Source of the DNA: Mycolicibacterium komanii | GTDB taxonomy: Bacteria > Actinomycetota > Actinomycetes > Mycobacteriales > Mycobacteriaceae | Length of the DNA stretch: 64,000 bases | NCBI RefSeq assembly: GCF_001050035.1 | Contig: NZ_CVTA01000002.1 | Location: forward strand, 62,001-126,000 | Direction of reading: 5' to 3' | Part shown: piece after piece, positions 30,010 through 39,551 of the stretch | Layout: every line of letters begins with the position of its first letter | Position numbering within the stretch: position 1 is the first letter of the stretch | Position numbers and translations under genes: made by a program | Notes under the pieces: model-generated | The model's database searches: none | What the model saw: the letters and a program-made list of their open reading frames with translations, nothing else | Told to the model about the DNA's origin: nothing

Positions 30010-31179
30010 GTGCCATCTGATCCACCGGATCTCCCCCGCCTCGACGCGGCGCAACGCCAGACCGCCGAACGCTGGTTCCTCACGCACGGCCTGCCCGCGG
30101 TGTTGCGGCCCAGCCGCTCGGTCCGCCGGCTGTGGTCGCGCTCGGCGCCCGCCCTTGCCGGATTCGCGGTGTTGATGGCCAACACCATCGCGGTGGTGGC
30201 GTTGACGGGTCAGCACGCGATCGACATCGACGGCAGGCCGACGCGCAGCGAATGGTTCGTCCTGGCGCTGCTGGTCTTGGTGCTGCCCGCGGCGGCGGTC
30301 GTCGGCTGGTGGGTCTCGCGCATCGCGACGCAGCGCGGTCGGCTGGCGGCCGCGGCGGTCGCCGTCGCCGTCGCGCTGCTGGGCGGGGTCTTCGGCGGCC
30401 CAGGCCCGTATCTGTTCCGGAACCTCTTGTGGGTGGCGGCGGCCATCGTCGTGATCCTGGCGCTCACCGCGTCCGGCGTCGGCTCGATCCTGGGCTGGGC
30501 CGCTCGGGTGACGATGGCGCATCTGAGCGCGGCGGGCTCGCTATTGCTGCGCGCGCTGCCCGTGCTGCTGTTGACGTTCCTGGTGTTCTTCAACTCGCCG
30601 GTGTGGCTGATGGCGGCGACGGTCTCGCGCATCCGGCTGTGGCTGGCGCTGTGGTTCCTCACCGCGATCGCGGCGGCGTTCGTGGTGTCGGTGATCGTGG
30701 ATCGGTTGCGTCCCATGGTGAATGCCGCCGAACCCGACGAGGGGCACGCCGCCAGGCTGGACGGCACACCGTTCGCGGCCATGCCGGATCCCGCGGACGT
30801 GAAGCCGCTCAGCCGCGCTGAGCGACTCAATGTGTACTTCGTGCTCGCCGCATCTCAACTGGCCCACATCATGGTCGTCGCGGCGGTCACGGCGCTGCTG
30901 TTCCTCGTGCTGGGGATGATCCTGCTCTCGCCCGAAGTGCTTGCGGCGTGGACGCGCAACGGCTCCAGCGACGGGCAGTTCCTCGGCATGACGATCCCGG
31001 TCCCCGATGCCCTCATCCAGGTGACGCTGTTCCTCGGCGCCCTGACGTTCATGTACGTCAGCGCGCGGGCGGTCGGCGACGACGCTTATCACGATCGCTT
31101 CATCGCGCCTCTGGTCGACGATCTGCGCCTCACGCTGACCGCCCGTAACCGCTACCGGGCCGCCGTTGCGGCGCGGTGA
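30010..31179 (+). CDS. Rv2113-like polytopic membrane protein, copy 1
   Basis: A 389-residue integral membrane protein. It opens with a short soluble motif [20 protein letters not shown], then about seven to nine hydrophobic helices, with a hydrophilic stretch around residues 235-270 ([17 protein letters not shown]). It corresponds to M. tuberculosis Rv2113, always near dop. A related gene follows 36 bases after its stop, a tandem duplication. No enzyme motif is visible; function unknown. Start GTG 30010. Confidence 0.82.
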   Translation: MPSDPPDLPRLDAAQRQTAERWFLTHGLPAVLRPSRSVRRLWSRSAPALAGFAVLMANTIAVVALTGQHAIDIDGRPTRSEWFVLALLVLVLPAAAVVGWWVSRIATQRGRLAAAAVAVAVALLGGVFGGPGPYLFRNLLWVAAAIVVILALTASGVGSILGWAARVTMAHLSAAGSLLLRALPVLLLTFLVFFNSPVWLMAATVSRIRLWLALWFLTAIAAAFVVSVIVDRLRPMVNAAEPDEGHAARLDGTPFAAMPDPADVKPLSRAERLNVYFVLAASQLAHIMVVAAVTALLFLVLGMILLSPEVLAAWTRNGSSDGQFLGMTIPVPDALIQVTLFLGALTFMYVSARAVGDDAYHDRFIAPLVDDLRLTLTARNRYRAAVAAR

Positions 31180-31215
31180 GCGCTACTGGAAGCGGATGTC
31201 GCGCACAATGAGCCC

Positions 31216-32364
31216 GTGTCGGACATGCGTCGGGTGCACGAGTGGTTCCTGCACCGCGGCCTGCCGCTGGTGCTCACTCGACGGGTCCGCTCCGGTTCGC
31301 TGATCGAACGCTCCGCCCCGATGGTCAGCGGCGTGGGCGCGGCGATCTCGCTGACGATGCTGCTGGCCAACCTCACGGGCGACGACCGCGACATCGGCTA
31401 CGTCATCCGGTTGGGGGTGTTGACGGCGCTGTTGGTGGCCGCACCGTTCGCATTGCACCTGCTGCACCGCATCGGCACCACGCTCAGCGAGGCGGGCCGG
31501 CGCTCGGCCGCCCTGGTGGTGATGGCGGTGTTCGTGTTCGGACTCCCGTTCGCCGACAGCGGTTTTTCGGGAATTGCGGCGGCGGAGGCGGCGGGCTTCG
31601 CTGTCGTCGCCGTGCTCGCGGTGTGGCTCACCTATCTGGGTATCGGCGCGATCGTGCTGTGGGCGCTGCGGTTCGCCTGGGTGCAACTCGGTGCGCTCGG
31701 GACGCTGATGAGCCGCGCGCTGCCGCTGTTGATGCTGACCGTCGTCGTGTACTTCACCGGTGAGCTGTGGCAGCTGGCCGCGCGGATGCCGCGCCAACGT
31801 CTGTGGCAGACAATCGGATTCCTCGCCCTGGTCGCGCTGATCTTCGTGGTGACGACGATTCGCGACGAGGTTCGCTCGCTGCGCGAGGATCGAGCCGAAC
31901 AGCACGATCCGGCCGAGCTGCTCGAGGGCACACCGTTGGCCGTCGAGCCCGGGACACGCCTGGAGCGCACGCCGCTGTCGTTGGCCGAGCAGGTCAATGT
32001 CGTTGCGGTGATGGTCTTCTCGCAGACGATCCAGGTGGTCTTCTTCACGACGGGCCTGTTCGCGTTCTTCCTCGCGCTCGGCATCGTGGCGGTGCCCGAC
32101 GACGTCGCGGTGCTGTGGTCGTCGGAGGAGACCTGTCCGGTAGGCCAACCACCGTGTCCGGGAACGTGGTTCGGGGTCCACGTGCCGGTCCCGCAGACGA
32201 TCGTGCACGTATCCCTGTTCGTGGCCGTGCTGTCCGGGTTGTACTTCACGGTCAGCACCAGCGTGGACCCGTTGTACCGGGAGCGCTTCTTCGACCCTCT
32301 GGTCGCCGACGTCGCCGTGAGCCTGGCCGGCCGCGACGCGTACCTGACGATGGAGGCCCGCTGA
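31216..32364 (+). CDS. Rv2113-like polytopic membrane protein, copy 2
   Basis: A 382-residue paralogue of the preceding gene. Shared landmarks are HEWFLHRGLPLVLTRR at the start, the hydrophilic segment with LLEGTPLAVEPGTRLERTPL, and the C-terminal VPVPQTIVHVSLF ... RERFFDPLVADVAVSL. Divergence between copies is considerable, so the duplication is old. Start GTG 31216; an ATG at 31225 is an alternative. It ends three bases from the convergent unknown gene. Function unknown. Confidence 0.8.
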   Translation: MSDMRRVHEWFLHRGLPLVLTRRVRSGSLIERSAPMVSGVGAAISLTMLLANLTGDDRDIGYVIRLGVLTALLVAAPFALHLLHRIGTTLSEAGRRSAALVVMAVFVFGLPFADSGFSGIAAAEAAGFAVVAVLAVWLTYLGIGAIVLWALRFAWVQLGALGTLMSRALPLLMLTVVVYFTGELWQLAARMPRQRLWQTIGFLALVALIFVVTTIRDEVRSLREDRAEQHDPAELLEGTPLAVEPGTRLERTPLSLAEQVNVVAVMVFSQTIQVVFFTTGLFAFFLALGIVAVPDDVAVLWSSEETCPVGQPPCPGTWFGVHVPVPQTIVHVSLFVAVLSGLYFTVSTSVDPLYRERFFDPLVADVAVSLAGRDAYLTMEAR

Positions 32365-32367
32365 TCC

Positions 32368-32994
32368 CTACGTCTGCAGCGAGTAGCTGTTGGCAAGGTC
32401 GTCCTGCGTCACGCAGGCATCCTCGGTGGCCGTGTCGACGACGAGCGGCGCGCTCGGGGTGCGCGCTTGATAGGTCCATCCCTCGGGCAACGACAACCGG
32501 GCGGCGAGGCCGGGGAGGTCGTCCAGCGTCAGCGACGGGTCGACGGTCCGGCTGTAGGTCTGCATGACCCAGCGCCGCCCGTCCGGATCGACCAACTCGT
32601 AGATCTCCCGGCCGGGGTCGAAGGTGAAGACGGCCTTCCGGTCCACGCGGTTCAGCTGATACGGGGCGGGGTTCATCGACGCGAGCTTGACGGTGGCTTG
32701 CCGCAGCATTTCGATACCGCCGAAGCTCTTGCGCTCCAACGTCTCCCGGCCCCGCTTACCGATGCTGCTCATCAGCCAGTAGCGCGGCCCGTTGAGCAGC
32801 GCGGCTACCGCACCATTTTCTTCGGCGATGGCCTTCGCGTCGAGCGCGTTCCACATCTCGGTTGGACAGTCGTTGAGCGGAAACGTGTTGTACACCGTGG
32901 CTTCCGCGCCGGACGGCGTGGTCTTGACGAGCAACACCTCGCCGTACCGCTTGCCGAACACATCGCCCGTGGTCGACAGGTCGTCCTCTGACAT
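32368..32994 (-). CDS. Conserved protein of unknown function beside mpa
   Basis: A 208-residue soluble protein, no signal or membrane segment. Notable segments: YGEVLLVKTTPSGAEATVYN, FPLNDCPTEMWNALDAKAIA, GPRYWLM, and DPDGRRWVMQTYSRTVDP. The pattern suggests a compact alpha/beta domain, but I recognise no named family. It starts at ATG 32994, 12 bases after the mpa stop, on the same strand, so it may be cotranscribed with the proteasomal ATPase. Confidence 0.75.
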   Translation of the reverse strand: MSEDDLSTTGDVFGKRYGEVLLVKTTPSGAEATVYNTFPLNDCPTEMWNALDAKAIAEENGAVAALLNGPRYWLMSSIGKRGRETLERKSFGGIEMLRQATVKLASMNPAPYQLNRVDRKAVFTFDPGREIYELVDPDGRRWVMQTYSRTVDPSLTLDDLPGLAARLSLPEGWTYQARTPSAPLVVDTATEDACVTQDDLANSYSLQT

Positions 32995-33006
32995 GACGCG
33001 ACAGGG

Positions 33007-34845
33007 CTAGAGGTACTGGCCCAGGTTCGACTCGGTATCAATAGCCCTGCTGGCGCTCGACGACTTGCCGGTGACCAGCGTGCGGATGTAGACGATCCGC
33101 TCGCCCTTCTTGCCCGAGATCCGTGCCCAGTCATCGGGATTGGTGGTGTTGGGCAGGTCCTCGTTCTCGGCGAACTCGTCGACGATCGAGTCGAGCAGAT
33201 GTTGGATCCGCAGACCCCTTTTGCCGGTCTCGAGCACCGACTTGATCGCGTACTTCTTGGCCCGGTCGACGACGTTCTGGATCATCGCACCGGAGTTGAA
33301 GTCCTTGAAGTACATGACTTCTTTGTCGCCGTTGGCGTAGGTCACCTCGAGGAAGCGGTTGTCGTCGATCTCGGCGTACATCCGGTCGACGACCTTCTCG
33401 ATCATGGCCTTGATCGTCAGCGACCGGTCGCCGCCGAACTCGGCCAGATCGTCCTCGTTGACCGGGAGGTCCTCGGTGAGGTACTTGCTGAAGATGTCCT
33501 GTGCCGCTTCGGCATCCGGACGCTCGATCTTGATCTTCACATCCAGGCGGCCCGGGCGCAGGATCGCCGGATCGATCATGTCCTCGCGGTTGGAGGCGCC
33601 GATGACGATGACGTTTTCCAGGCCCTCGACACCGTCGATCTCCGAAAGCAGCTGCGGCACAACCGTCGTCTCCACATCGGAGCTCACACCGGTGCCGCGG
33701 GTGCGGAAGATCGAGTCCATCTCGTCGAAGAACACGATCACCGGGGTGCCCTCGGAGGCCTTCTCCCGTGCGCGCTGGAAGATCAGCCGGATGTGCCGCT
33801 CGGTCTCGCCGACGAACTTGTTCAGCAGCTCCGGGCCCTTGATGTTGAGGAAGTAGCTCTTCGCCTCGCGGGCGTCGTCGCCGCGGACCTCGGCCATCTT
33901 CTTGGCCAGCGAGTTGGCGACCGCCTTGGCGATCAGTGTCTTACCGCAACCGGGCGGACCGTAGAGCAGCACGCCCTTGGGCGGGCGCAGCGAGTACTCC
34001 CGGTACAGCTCCTTGTGCAGGAACGGCAGCTCGACGGCGTCGCGGATCTGCTCGATCTGCCTGCCGAGCCCGCCGATGTCGTTGTAGCTGACGTCGGGCA
34101 CCTCTTCCAGCACGAGGTCTTCGACCTCGGCCTTGGGGATCCGCTCGAAGGCGTATCCGGCCTTGGTGTCGACCAGCAGCGAGTCACCCGGGCGCAGCTT
34201 GCGGGGCCTGCTGTCGTCGGTCGCGTCCTCGTAGCCGTCGGGCAGGTCGCTGGCGGCCACCAGCGGCTCGGCCAGCCAGACGATGCGCTCCTCGTCGGCG
34301 TGCCCGACCACGAGCGCGCGGTGACCGTCGGACAGGATCTCGCGCAGCGTGCTGATCTCGCCGACCGCCTCGAAGTTGCCGGCCTCGACGACCGTCAGTG
34401 CCTCGTTGAGGCGAACGGTCTGACCCTGCTTCAGCGATTTGGTGTCGATGTTCGGCGAGCACGTCAGGCGCATCTTGCGGCCCGAGGTGAACACGTCGAC
34501 GGTGTCGTCGTCCTGCACGCCCAGCAGCACGCCGTAACCACTCGGCGGCTGCCCCAGGCGGTCAACCTCTTCGCGCAATGCGAGCAGCTGCTGACGGGCC
34601 TCCTTGAGCGTCTCCATCAGCTTGGCGTTGCGGGCGGCGAGGGAGTCGATGCGCGCCTCGAGCTGATGGACGTCTCGGGCACTGCGTAAACCACTCTGGG
34701 GGCCGACCGCGTTCTCCAACTGCTCTCGCAGGATCGCGGCCTCGCGGCGGAGCTCCTCGAGCTCGGCTGCTTCATCACTCGACATGCCGGATCCTCGAGG
34801 GTCAAAACCCTCTGGGAAAGCGTCAGAACGCTCTGATTCACTCAT
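33007..34845 (-). CDS. mpa: Proteasome-associated AAA+ ATPase Mpa
   Basis: Mpa (612 aa) unfolds pupylated proteins and feeds them to the PrcBA core. Layout: N-terminal coiled coil (about residues 22-97) that captures Pup, two OB folds (about 98-245), then an AAA domain with Walker A GPPGCGKT (296-303) and Walker [10 protein letters not shown] (369-377). The C-terminal GQYL tail docks in the alpha-ring pockets. Start ATG 34845; 145 bases separate it from the divergent MTB12-like gene. Confidence 0.97.
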   Translation of the reverse strand: MSESERSDAFPEGFDPRGSGMSSDEAAELEELRREAAILREQLENAVGPQSGLRSARDVHQLEARIDSLAARNAKLMETLKEARQQLLALREEVDRLGQPPSGYGVLLGVQDDDTVDVFTSGRKMRLTCSPNIDTKSLKQGQTVRLNEALTVVEAGNFEAVGEISTLREILSDGHRALVVGHADEERIVWLAEPLVAASDLPDGYEDATDDSRPRKLRPGDSLLVDTKAGYAFERIPKAEVEDLVLEEVPDVSYNDIGGLGRQIEQIRDAVELPFLHKELYREYSLRPPKGVLLYGPPGCGKTLIAKAVANSLAKKMAEVRGDDAREAKSYFLNIKGPELLNKFVGETERHIRLIFQRAREKASEGTPVIVFFDEMDSIFRTRGTGVSSDVETTVVPQLLSEIDGVEGLENVIVIGASNREDMIDPAILRPGRLDVKIKIERPDAEAAQDIFSKYLTEDLPVNEDDLAEFGGDRSLTIKAMIEKVVDRMYAEIDDNRFLEVTYANGDKEVMYFKDFNSGAMIQNVVDRAKKYAIKSVLETGKRGLRIQHLLDSIVDEFAENEDLPNTTNPDDWARISGKKGERIVYIRTLVTGKSSSASRAIDTESNLGQYL

Positions 34846-34930
34846 GTTGCGCCCCTCCCCGCACCGAGAGTTGGTGCAGTAACAACTTCAACGCTACCGG
34901 CGATTCGACCTTTGTGTGCGGTGTAGCAAT

Positions 34931-34985
34931 TTGACACACCTGCACCACTGTTAACCTCTCTGATGTGTTGGGCCGATCGAAAGGA
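34931..34985 (+). promoter_or_regulatory. Candidate promoter and ribosome site of the MTB12-like gene
   Basis: A TTGACA -35 (34931-34936) is followed 15 bases later by TAACCT (34952-34957), a match to the mycobacterial TANNNT -10, and an AAAGGA ribosome site (34980-34985) five bases before the GTG start. The 15-base spacer is short, so the assignment is tentative. Confidence 0.4.
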
Positions 34986-34990
34986 AAATC

Positions 34991-35482
34991 GTGACCCTGA
35001 AAGCCCTCGTTACCGGCGTCGCAGCGGTGGCTGTCGTCGGCGGCGCCGCGGCAGGTGTGACTTCCATTGCATCCTCCAACGTGGCCTCCGCACCGACTGT
35101 CGCCCCGGTCGTCTGGGACGTTCCGATGCCGCAGGCTCCGGCCCCTGACCTCGAAGGTCCGCTGCTGCAGACGCTGCAGGCGCTGGGTACGTCGGGCACG
35201 GCCGCGAGCAAGGCGCCCTACATTCAGGGTGGCATCGGACGCATCGAGAGCCGCGTCGCCGACACCAAGCTTCGTGAGGCGGCTGCCGATGGCAAGTTCC
35301 CGTTGAGCTTCGCGGTGGCCAACATCGACCAGAACGGCCCCGTCGTGTCGGCCGATGTCACCGCGACGGCCGCCACCGGCGCCACGGCCAGCCAGAACAT
35401 CCAGTTCGTGCCGGGCCCGAGCCCGACCGGCTGGCAGATGGCCAAGCAGTCGCTGATGGCGCTGCTGTCCGCCGTCGGCTAG
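34991..35482 (+). CDS. Secreted MTB12/Cfp2-family low-molecular-weight antigen
   Basis: A 163-residue exported protein with a signal peptide of about 30 residues ([20 protein letters not shown]) and a mature domain like the MTB12/CFP-2 antigen family, including PYIQGGIGRIESRVADTKL and FPLSFAVANI. It starts with GTG 34991 behind a good AAAGGA site. The family is abundant in culture filtrates but has no known biochemical role. lppK follows after seven bases, with a related C-terminal fold, so the pair probably arose by duplication. Confidence 0.82.
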   Translation: MTLKALVTGVAAVAVVGGAAAGVTSIASSNVASAPTVAPVVWDVPMPQAPAPDLEGPLLQTLQALGTSGTAASKAPYIQGGIGRIESRVADTKLREAAADGKFPLSFAVANIDQNGPVVSADVTATAATGATASQNIQFVPGPSPTGWQMAKQSLMALLSAVG

Positions 35483-35489
35483 GAGCCAG

Positions 35490-36044
35490 GTGCGTCGCAC
35501 CAAACGTTTCGCAGTCCTGAGCGCCGTCGCGTTTGCGGCGGCGCTCGGGCTATGCGGATGTGGCGCGGACGAGCGCCCCGCCGCGAACGAGCCACCGCCA
35601 CCGCCGCCGGCCACCACGTCGCCGACGGTGCAGCCGCCGGACCCCTCGACGCTCGCGCCCCTGCCGCCTCCCGAGGCGCTCACCGACGCGCTGGGGCGCA
35701 TCGCCGACGCCAACATCCCCGGCCGCGAGAAGCTCGACCTGATCGAGAACGCCACACCCGCCGACGGCGAATCGATGGACAAGTTCGCCACTGCCCTGCG
35801 CGACGGCGGCTACTCCCCCGCCACCTTCGAGGCGAGGGACCTGACATGGGCCGACGGCGCGAAGGGCGTCGTGCAGGCGATCGTCACCGTCAAGACCGCC
35901 AACCCGCAGGCGGGCGAGTTCACGTTCCCGATGCAGTTCCGCTTCGCCGACGACCACTGGCAACTGACCCGGTCGACGACCGACCAGCTGCTGCAGCTCG
36001 GTCCGGTCCCCACGCCGACGCCAACGCCGACGCCGACGCCGTGA
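35490..36044 (+). CDS. lppK: Lipoprotein LppK
   Basis: A 184-residue lipoprotein. The signal ends in a lipobox LCGC with lipidated Cys24, followed by a Pro-rich linker and an MTB12-like domain (about residues 65-170; LGRIADANIPGREKLDLIEN). It ends in a Pro-Thr dipeptide repeat encoded by a six-base tandem repeat. Start GTG 35490, with the AGGAG ribosome site overlapping the preceding stop, so translation is coupled. It corresponds to Rv2116 near mpa. Confidence 0.85.
   Translation: MRRTKRFAVLSAVAFAAALGLCGCGADERPAANEPPPPPPATTSPTVQPPDPSTLAPLPPPEALTDALGRIADANIPGREKLDLIENATPADGESMDKFATALRDGGYSPATFEARDLTWADGAKGVVQAIVTVKTANPQAGEFTFPMQFRFADDHWQLTRSTTDQLLQLGPVPTPTPTPTPTP
36009..36041 (+). repeat. 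Six-base tandem repeat encoding a (Pro-Thr)n tail in lppK
   Basis: Units of CCGACG (one as CCAACG) run for about five copies up to the lppK stop. The repeat length is a multiple of three, so slippage would lengthen or shorten the tail without changing frame. Confidence 0.7.
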
Positions 36045-36051
36045 GCCGCCG

Positions 36052-36348
36052 ATGTGGATCGGCTGGCTCGAATTCGATCTGCTGCTCGGCGACGTGCGGT
36101 CGCTCAAGGAGAAACGCTCCGCAATCCGGCCGGTGATCGCCGAGCTGCGTCGCCGCTTCTCCGTCTCGGCGGCCGAGACCGGCGCTCAGGACTTGTACCG
36201 ACGGGCCAATGTCGGCGTGGCGCTGGTGTCCGCCGACCGCGGGCACGTCGTCGAGGTGCTCGACGCCGCCGAGCGTCTGGTGGCCGCGCGCCCGGAGTTC
36301 GAGCTGCTGTCGGCACGGCGCGGGCTGCGTCGCAGCACCGACGAGTAG
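36052..36348 (+). CDS. DUF503 (YlxP-like) protein
   Basis: A 98-residue protein of the DUF503/YlxP family (Rv2117 equivalent), with the characteristic VRSLKEKRSAIRPVIAELRR and a ferredoxin-like alpha/beta pattern. YlxP-type genes often sit beside rbfA in other bacteria and may act in ribosome maturation, but this is not shown here. Start ATG 36052, seven bases after lppK. Confidence 0.88.
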   Translation: MWIGWLEFDLLLGDVRSLKEKRSAIRPVIAELRRRFSVSAAETGAQDLYRRANVGVALVSADRGHVVEVLDAAERLVAARPEFELLSARRGLRRSTDE

Positions 36349-36356
36349 CGGGCCCG

Positions 36357-37196
<840 letters not shown>

Positions 37197-37263
37197 TCAG
37201 CCTGCCAGTAGACGCGCCGCCGTGGGTGGCCGGGTTGTCGGACACCGGTCTTAGGCTGACGTC

Positions 37264-38151
37264 ATGACCGAGCGGGGCGAGCAGAAGATGCGACGCCCCG
37301 CGCTGTCCCCGTCGCGGGCCGCGGACTTCAAGCAGTGCCCGCTGCTCTATCGGTTCCGCGCGATCGACCGGCTTCCCGAGCCGTCGTCGGTCGCCCAGGT
37401 TCGCGGGTCGGTCGTACATGCCGCGCTCGAGCAGCTGTATGCGCTGCCGGCCGTGGAGCGGGGTCGCGAGACGGCGCTGACGCTCGTCGAGCCGGCGTGG
37501 GAGCGGATCGTCGCCGAGCAGCCGGGCATCGCCGACGAGTTCGCACCCGAGGTGCGGGCCACGCTGCTGACGGCGGCACGCGACCTGCTGGCCGGCTATT
37601 ACCGGCTCGAGGACCCCACGCGCTTCGACCCGCAGGGCTGCGAACAGCGCGTCGAGGTCGAACTCGCAGACGGGACGCTACTGCGCGGCTTCGTCGACCG
37701 CATCGATGTCGCCGCCACAGGCGAGATGCGGGTGGTCGACTACAAGACCGGTAAGGCACCGCCGGAGGCGCGGGCGCTGGCCGAGTTCAAGGCCATGTTC
37801 CAGATGAAGTTCTACGCGGTGGCGCTGCTGCGGTCGCGCGGTGTCCTGCCTGCGCGGCTGCGGCTGCTGTACCTGGCCGACGGCCAGATCCTCGACTACA
37901 CGCCCGACCACGAGGAGCTGCTGCGTTTCGAGAAGACGCTGACGGCCATCTGGCGGGCCATCCAGAACGCCGGGGTCACAGGCGATTTCCGGCCGCATCC
38001 GTCGGCGATGTGCGACTGGTGTGCCCACCACGCGCATTGTCCGGTGTTCGGCGGTACGCCGCCGCCGTATCCGGGATGGCCCGAGGTGCCCGATGAGGGG
38101 TCGCCGACGGCCGAGGACATCGTGATGCGGGCGACGGGGTCTGCTGCGTGA
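37264..38151 (+). CDS. RecB-family exonuclease with Cys cluster
   Basis: A 295-residue PD-(D/E)xK nuclease (Rv2119 type). Motif I-like RGSVVHAALEQLY, catalytic VVDYKTGKAP (Asp and Lys), and four cysteines, one at residue 25 (DFKQC) and three near the C-terminus (MCDWCAHHAHC), which in AddB/Cas4-like nucleases hold a 4Fe-4S cluster. It has no helicase domain. The stop overlaps the thioesterase start as GTGA. It may act in DNA end processing. Confidence 0.9.
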   Translation: MTERGEQKMRRPALSPSRAADFKQCPLLYRFRAIDRLPEPSSVAQVRGSVVHAALEQLYALPAVERGRETALTLVEPAWERIVAEQPGIADEFAPEVRATLLTAARDLLAGYYRLEDPTRFDPQGCEQRVEVELADGTLLRGFVDRIDVAATGEMRVVDYKTGKAPPEARALAEFKAMFQMKFYAVALLRSRGVLPARLRLLYLADGQILDYTPDHEELLRFEKTLTAIWRAIQNAGVTGDFRPHPSAMCDWCAHHAHCPVFGGTPPPYPGWPEVPDEGSPTAEDIVMRATGSAA

Positions 38152-38945
38152 TTGCTTGTCAGTACCGGCGCGTCGGGGTCGACGGCGAGTACCAGGTGTT
38201 CGACTCCACCGACGGCACCCGCAGCAATTGGGATCCCGAAATCCAACACGGCTCACCGCCGTTGGCGTTGATGACGCGGTTGATCGAAGACCTCTCCGCC
38301 GACTCGGGGTTACGCGTCGGCCGGTTGACGCTCGACATCCTGGGCGCCATACCGGTGGCGCAGGTGCGGGTACGGAGCTGGGTCGAACGGCCGGGCAAGC
38401 GAATTTCGATGATGGCCGCGGAGATGTCGGAGACTCGGCCTGACGGCGGACGGCGGGTGGTCGCCCGCGTCACCGCCTGGCTGCTGGCGACCAGCGACAC
38501 CGCCGACGCCGCGACCGATCGCTATCCCCCGCTCGTCGAAGGCGAGGCGGTGGCGGTGCCGCACGGCTGGGTGGGCGCCAAGGGTTACCTGGAGACGGTG
38601 AGCTGGCGGCGGCAACCGGAGACGGGTGAGACGGGCAACGTGGTTTGGATGAGTCCGCTGGTCCCACTTGTCGATTCGGAGCCGACGACGGCGCTACAGC
38701 GGCTCGCGATGGTCGTGGACAGCGCGAACGGCGCCGGTGCGGCGTTGGGTCCCGAGGCTTTCGTGTTCATGAACACCGACACCGCGGTGCATCTGCATCG
38801 GCTGCCCACGGGCGACGACTTCGCGGTGCGGGCGCGCGGTTCGATCGGCCCGGACGGTATCGGTGTGACCACCGCCGAACTCTTCGATCGACAGGGCTTC
38901 ATCGGCACGTCGGCGCAGACGCTGTTGGTGCAACGGCGCCCGTGA
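38148..38945 (+). CDS. Acyl-CoA thioesterase-like double hotdog protein
   Basis: A 265-residue protein of the TesB-like/thioesterase superfamily seen in many mycobacteria: an N-terminal hotdog (HGSPPLALMTRLIEDL, RLTLDILGAIPVAQV) and a C-terminal hotdog (FVFMNTDTAVHLHRLPTG). Start GTG 38148 overlaps the nuclease gene. The acyl substrate is unknown. A long inverted repeat follows the stop. Confidence 0.82.
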   Translation: MIACQYRRVGVDGEYQVFDSTDGTRSNWDPEIQHGSPPLALMTRLIEDLSADSGLRVGRLTLDILGAIPVAQVRVRSWVERPGKRISMMAAEMSETRPDGGRRVVARVTAWLLATSDTADAATDRYPPLVEGEAVAVPHGWVGAKGYLETVSWRRQPETGETGNVVWMSPLVPLVDSEPTTALQRLAMVVDSANGAGAALGPEAFVFMNTDTAVHLHRLPTGDDFAVRARGSIGPDGIGVTTAELFDRQGFIGTSAQTLLVQRRP

Positions 38946-38964
38946 CCGCGCTCGGCCGAATGGC

Positions 38965-39011
38965 TTGACGGGTTGATTGCCTGCACCGGGTGCGTGCGAT
39001 CAACCCGTCAA
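38965..39011. repeat. Long inverted repeat between the thioesterase and DinB-like genes
   Basis: TTGACGGGTTGAT (38965-38977) and ATCAACCCGTCAA (38999-39011) are perfect 13-base complements. The 21-base loop itself contains GCACC...GGTGC, giving a nested stem. There is no T-run. It could terminate the upstream transcript or be an operator just before the DinB-like gene. Confidence 0.65.
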
Positions 39012-39025
39012 CGATTGCAATGTGA

Positions 39026-39541
39026 ATGGGGATGCTTATGGATCGGCTGACGCCGCCGATGAATGCGGATGAGCGCACGACAATGGAGGGCTGGCTGGAC
39101 TTCTACCGCGCGACTTTGGCCGCCAAGTGCGAGGGCCTCGATGACGAGCAGTTGCGCGTCGCCTCGGTAGAGCCTTCGGAGATGACGCTGCTGGGCCTGG
39201 TGCAGCCCGCCGCCGAGGTCGAACGCAACTGGTTTCGCAGGGTGCTGGCCGGCGAGGAAGCGCCGCCGATCTTCGACACGACGCCGCGCCCCAAGGGCCA
39301 CGACGGCGGTTTCGAGTTGTCGCCAGACTCGTCATATCGGAAAGCTGCCACGTTGTGGCAGAACGAGATTGGCCATGCGCGCACCAATTGCGCGACGCGC
39401 TCGCTTGACGACACCAGTCCGTTCATGGGCAGCGAGGTGAGCCTGCGGTGGATTTTCGCGCACATGATCGCGGAGTACGCGCGTCACTGCGGGCACGCCG
39501 ACTTGATCCGTGAACGCATCGACGGACGCACCGGCGTCTGA
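39026..39541 (+). CDS. DinB-like (DUF664) four-helix protein lacking one metal His
   Basis: A 171-residue DinB/DUF664 protein: PPMNADERTTMEGWLDFYRA, then MTLLGLVQPAAEVERNWF and the C-terminal HMIAEYARHCGHADLIRE. Family members normally have LVxHLxxVE; here the first His is replaced (QP), while the two C-terminal His positions are intact. This may weaken or abolish metal binding. DinB proteins act as thiol-S-transferases in some actinobacteria. ATG at 39026, 39032 or 39038 could be the start. Confidence 0.78.
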   Translation: MGMLMDRLTPPMNADERTTMEGWLDFYRATLAAKCEGLDDEQLRVASVEPSEMTLLGLVQPAAEVERNWFRRVLAGEEAPPIFDTTPRPKGHDGGFELSPDSSYRKAATLWQNEIGHARTNCATRSLDDTSPFMGSEVSLRWIFAHMIAEYARHCGHADLIRERIDGRTGV

Positions 39542-39551
39542 CGGTCTGCTG

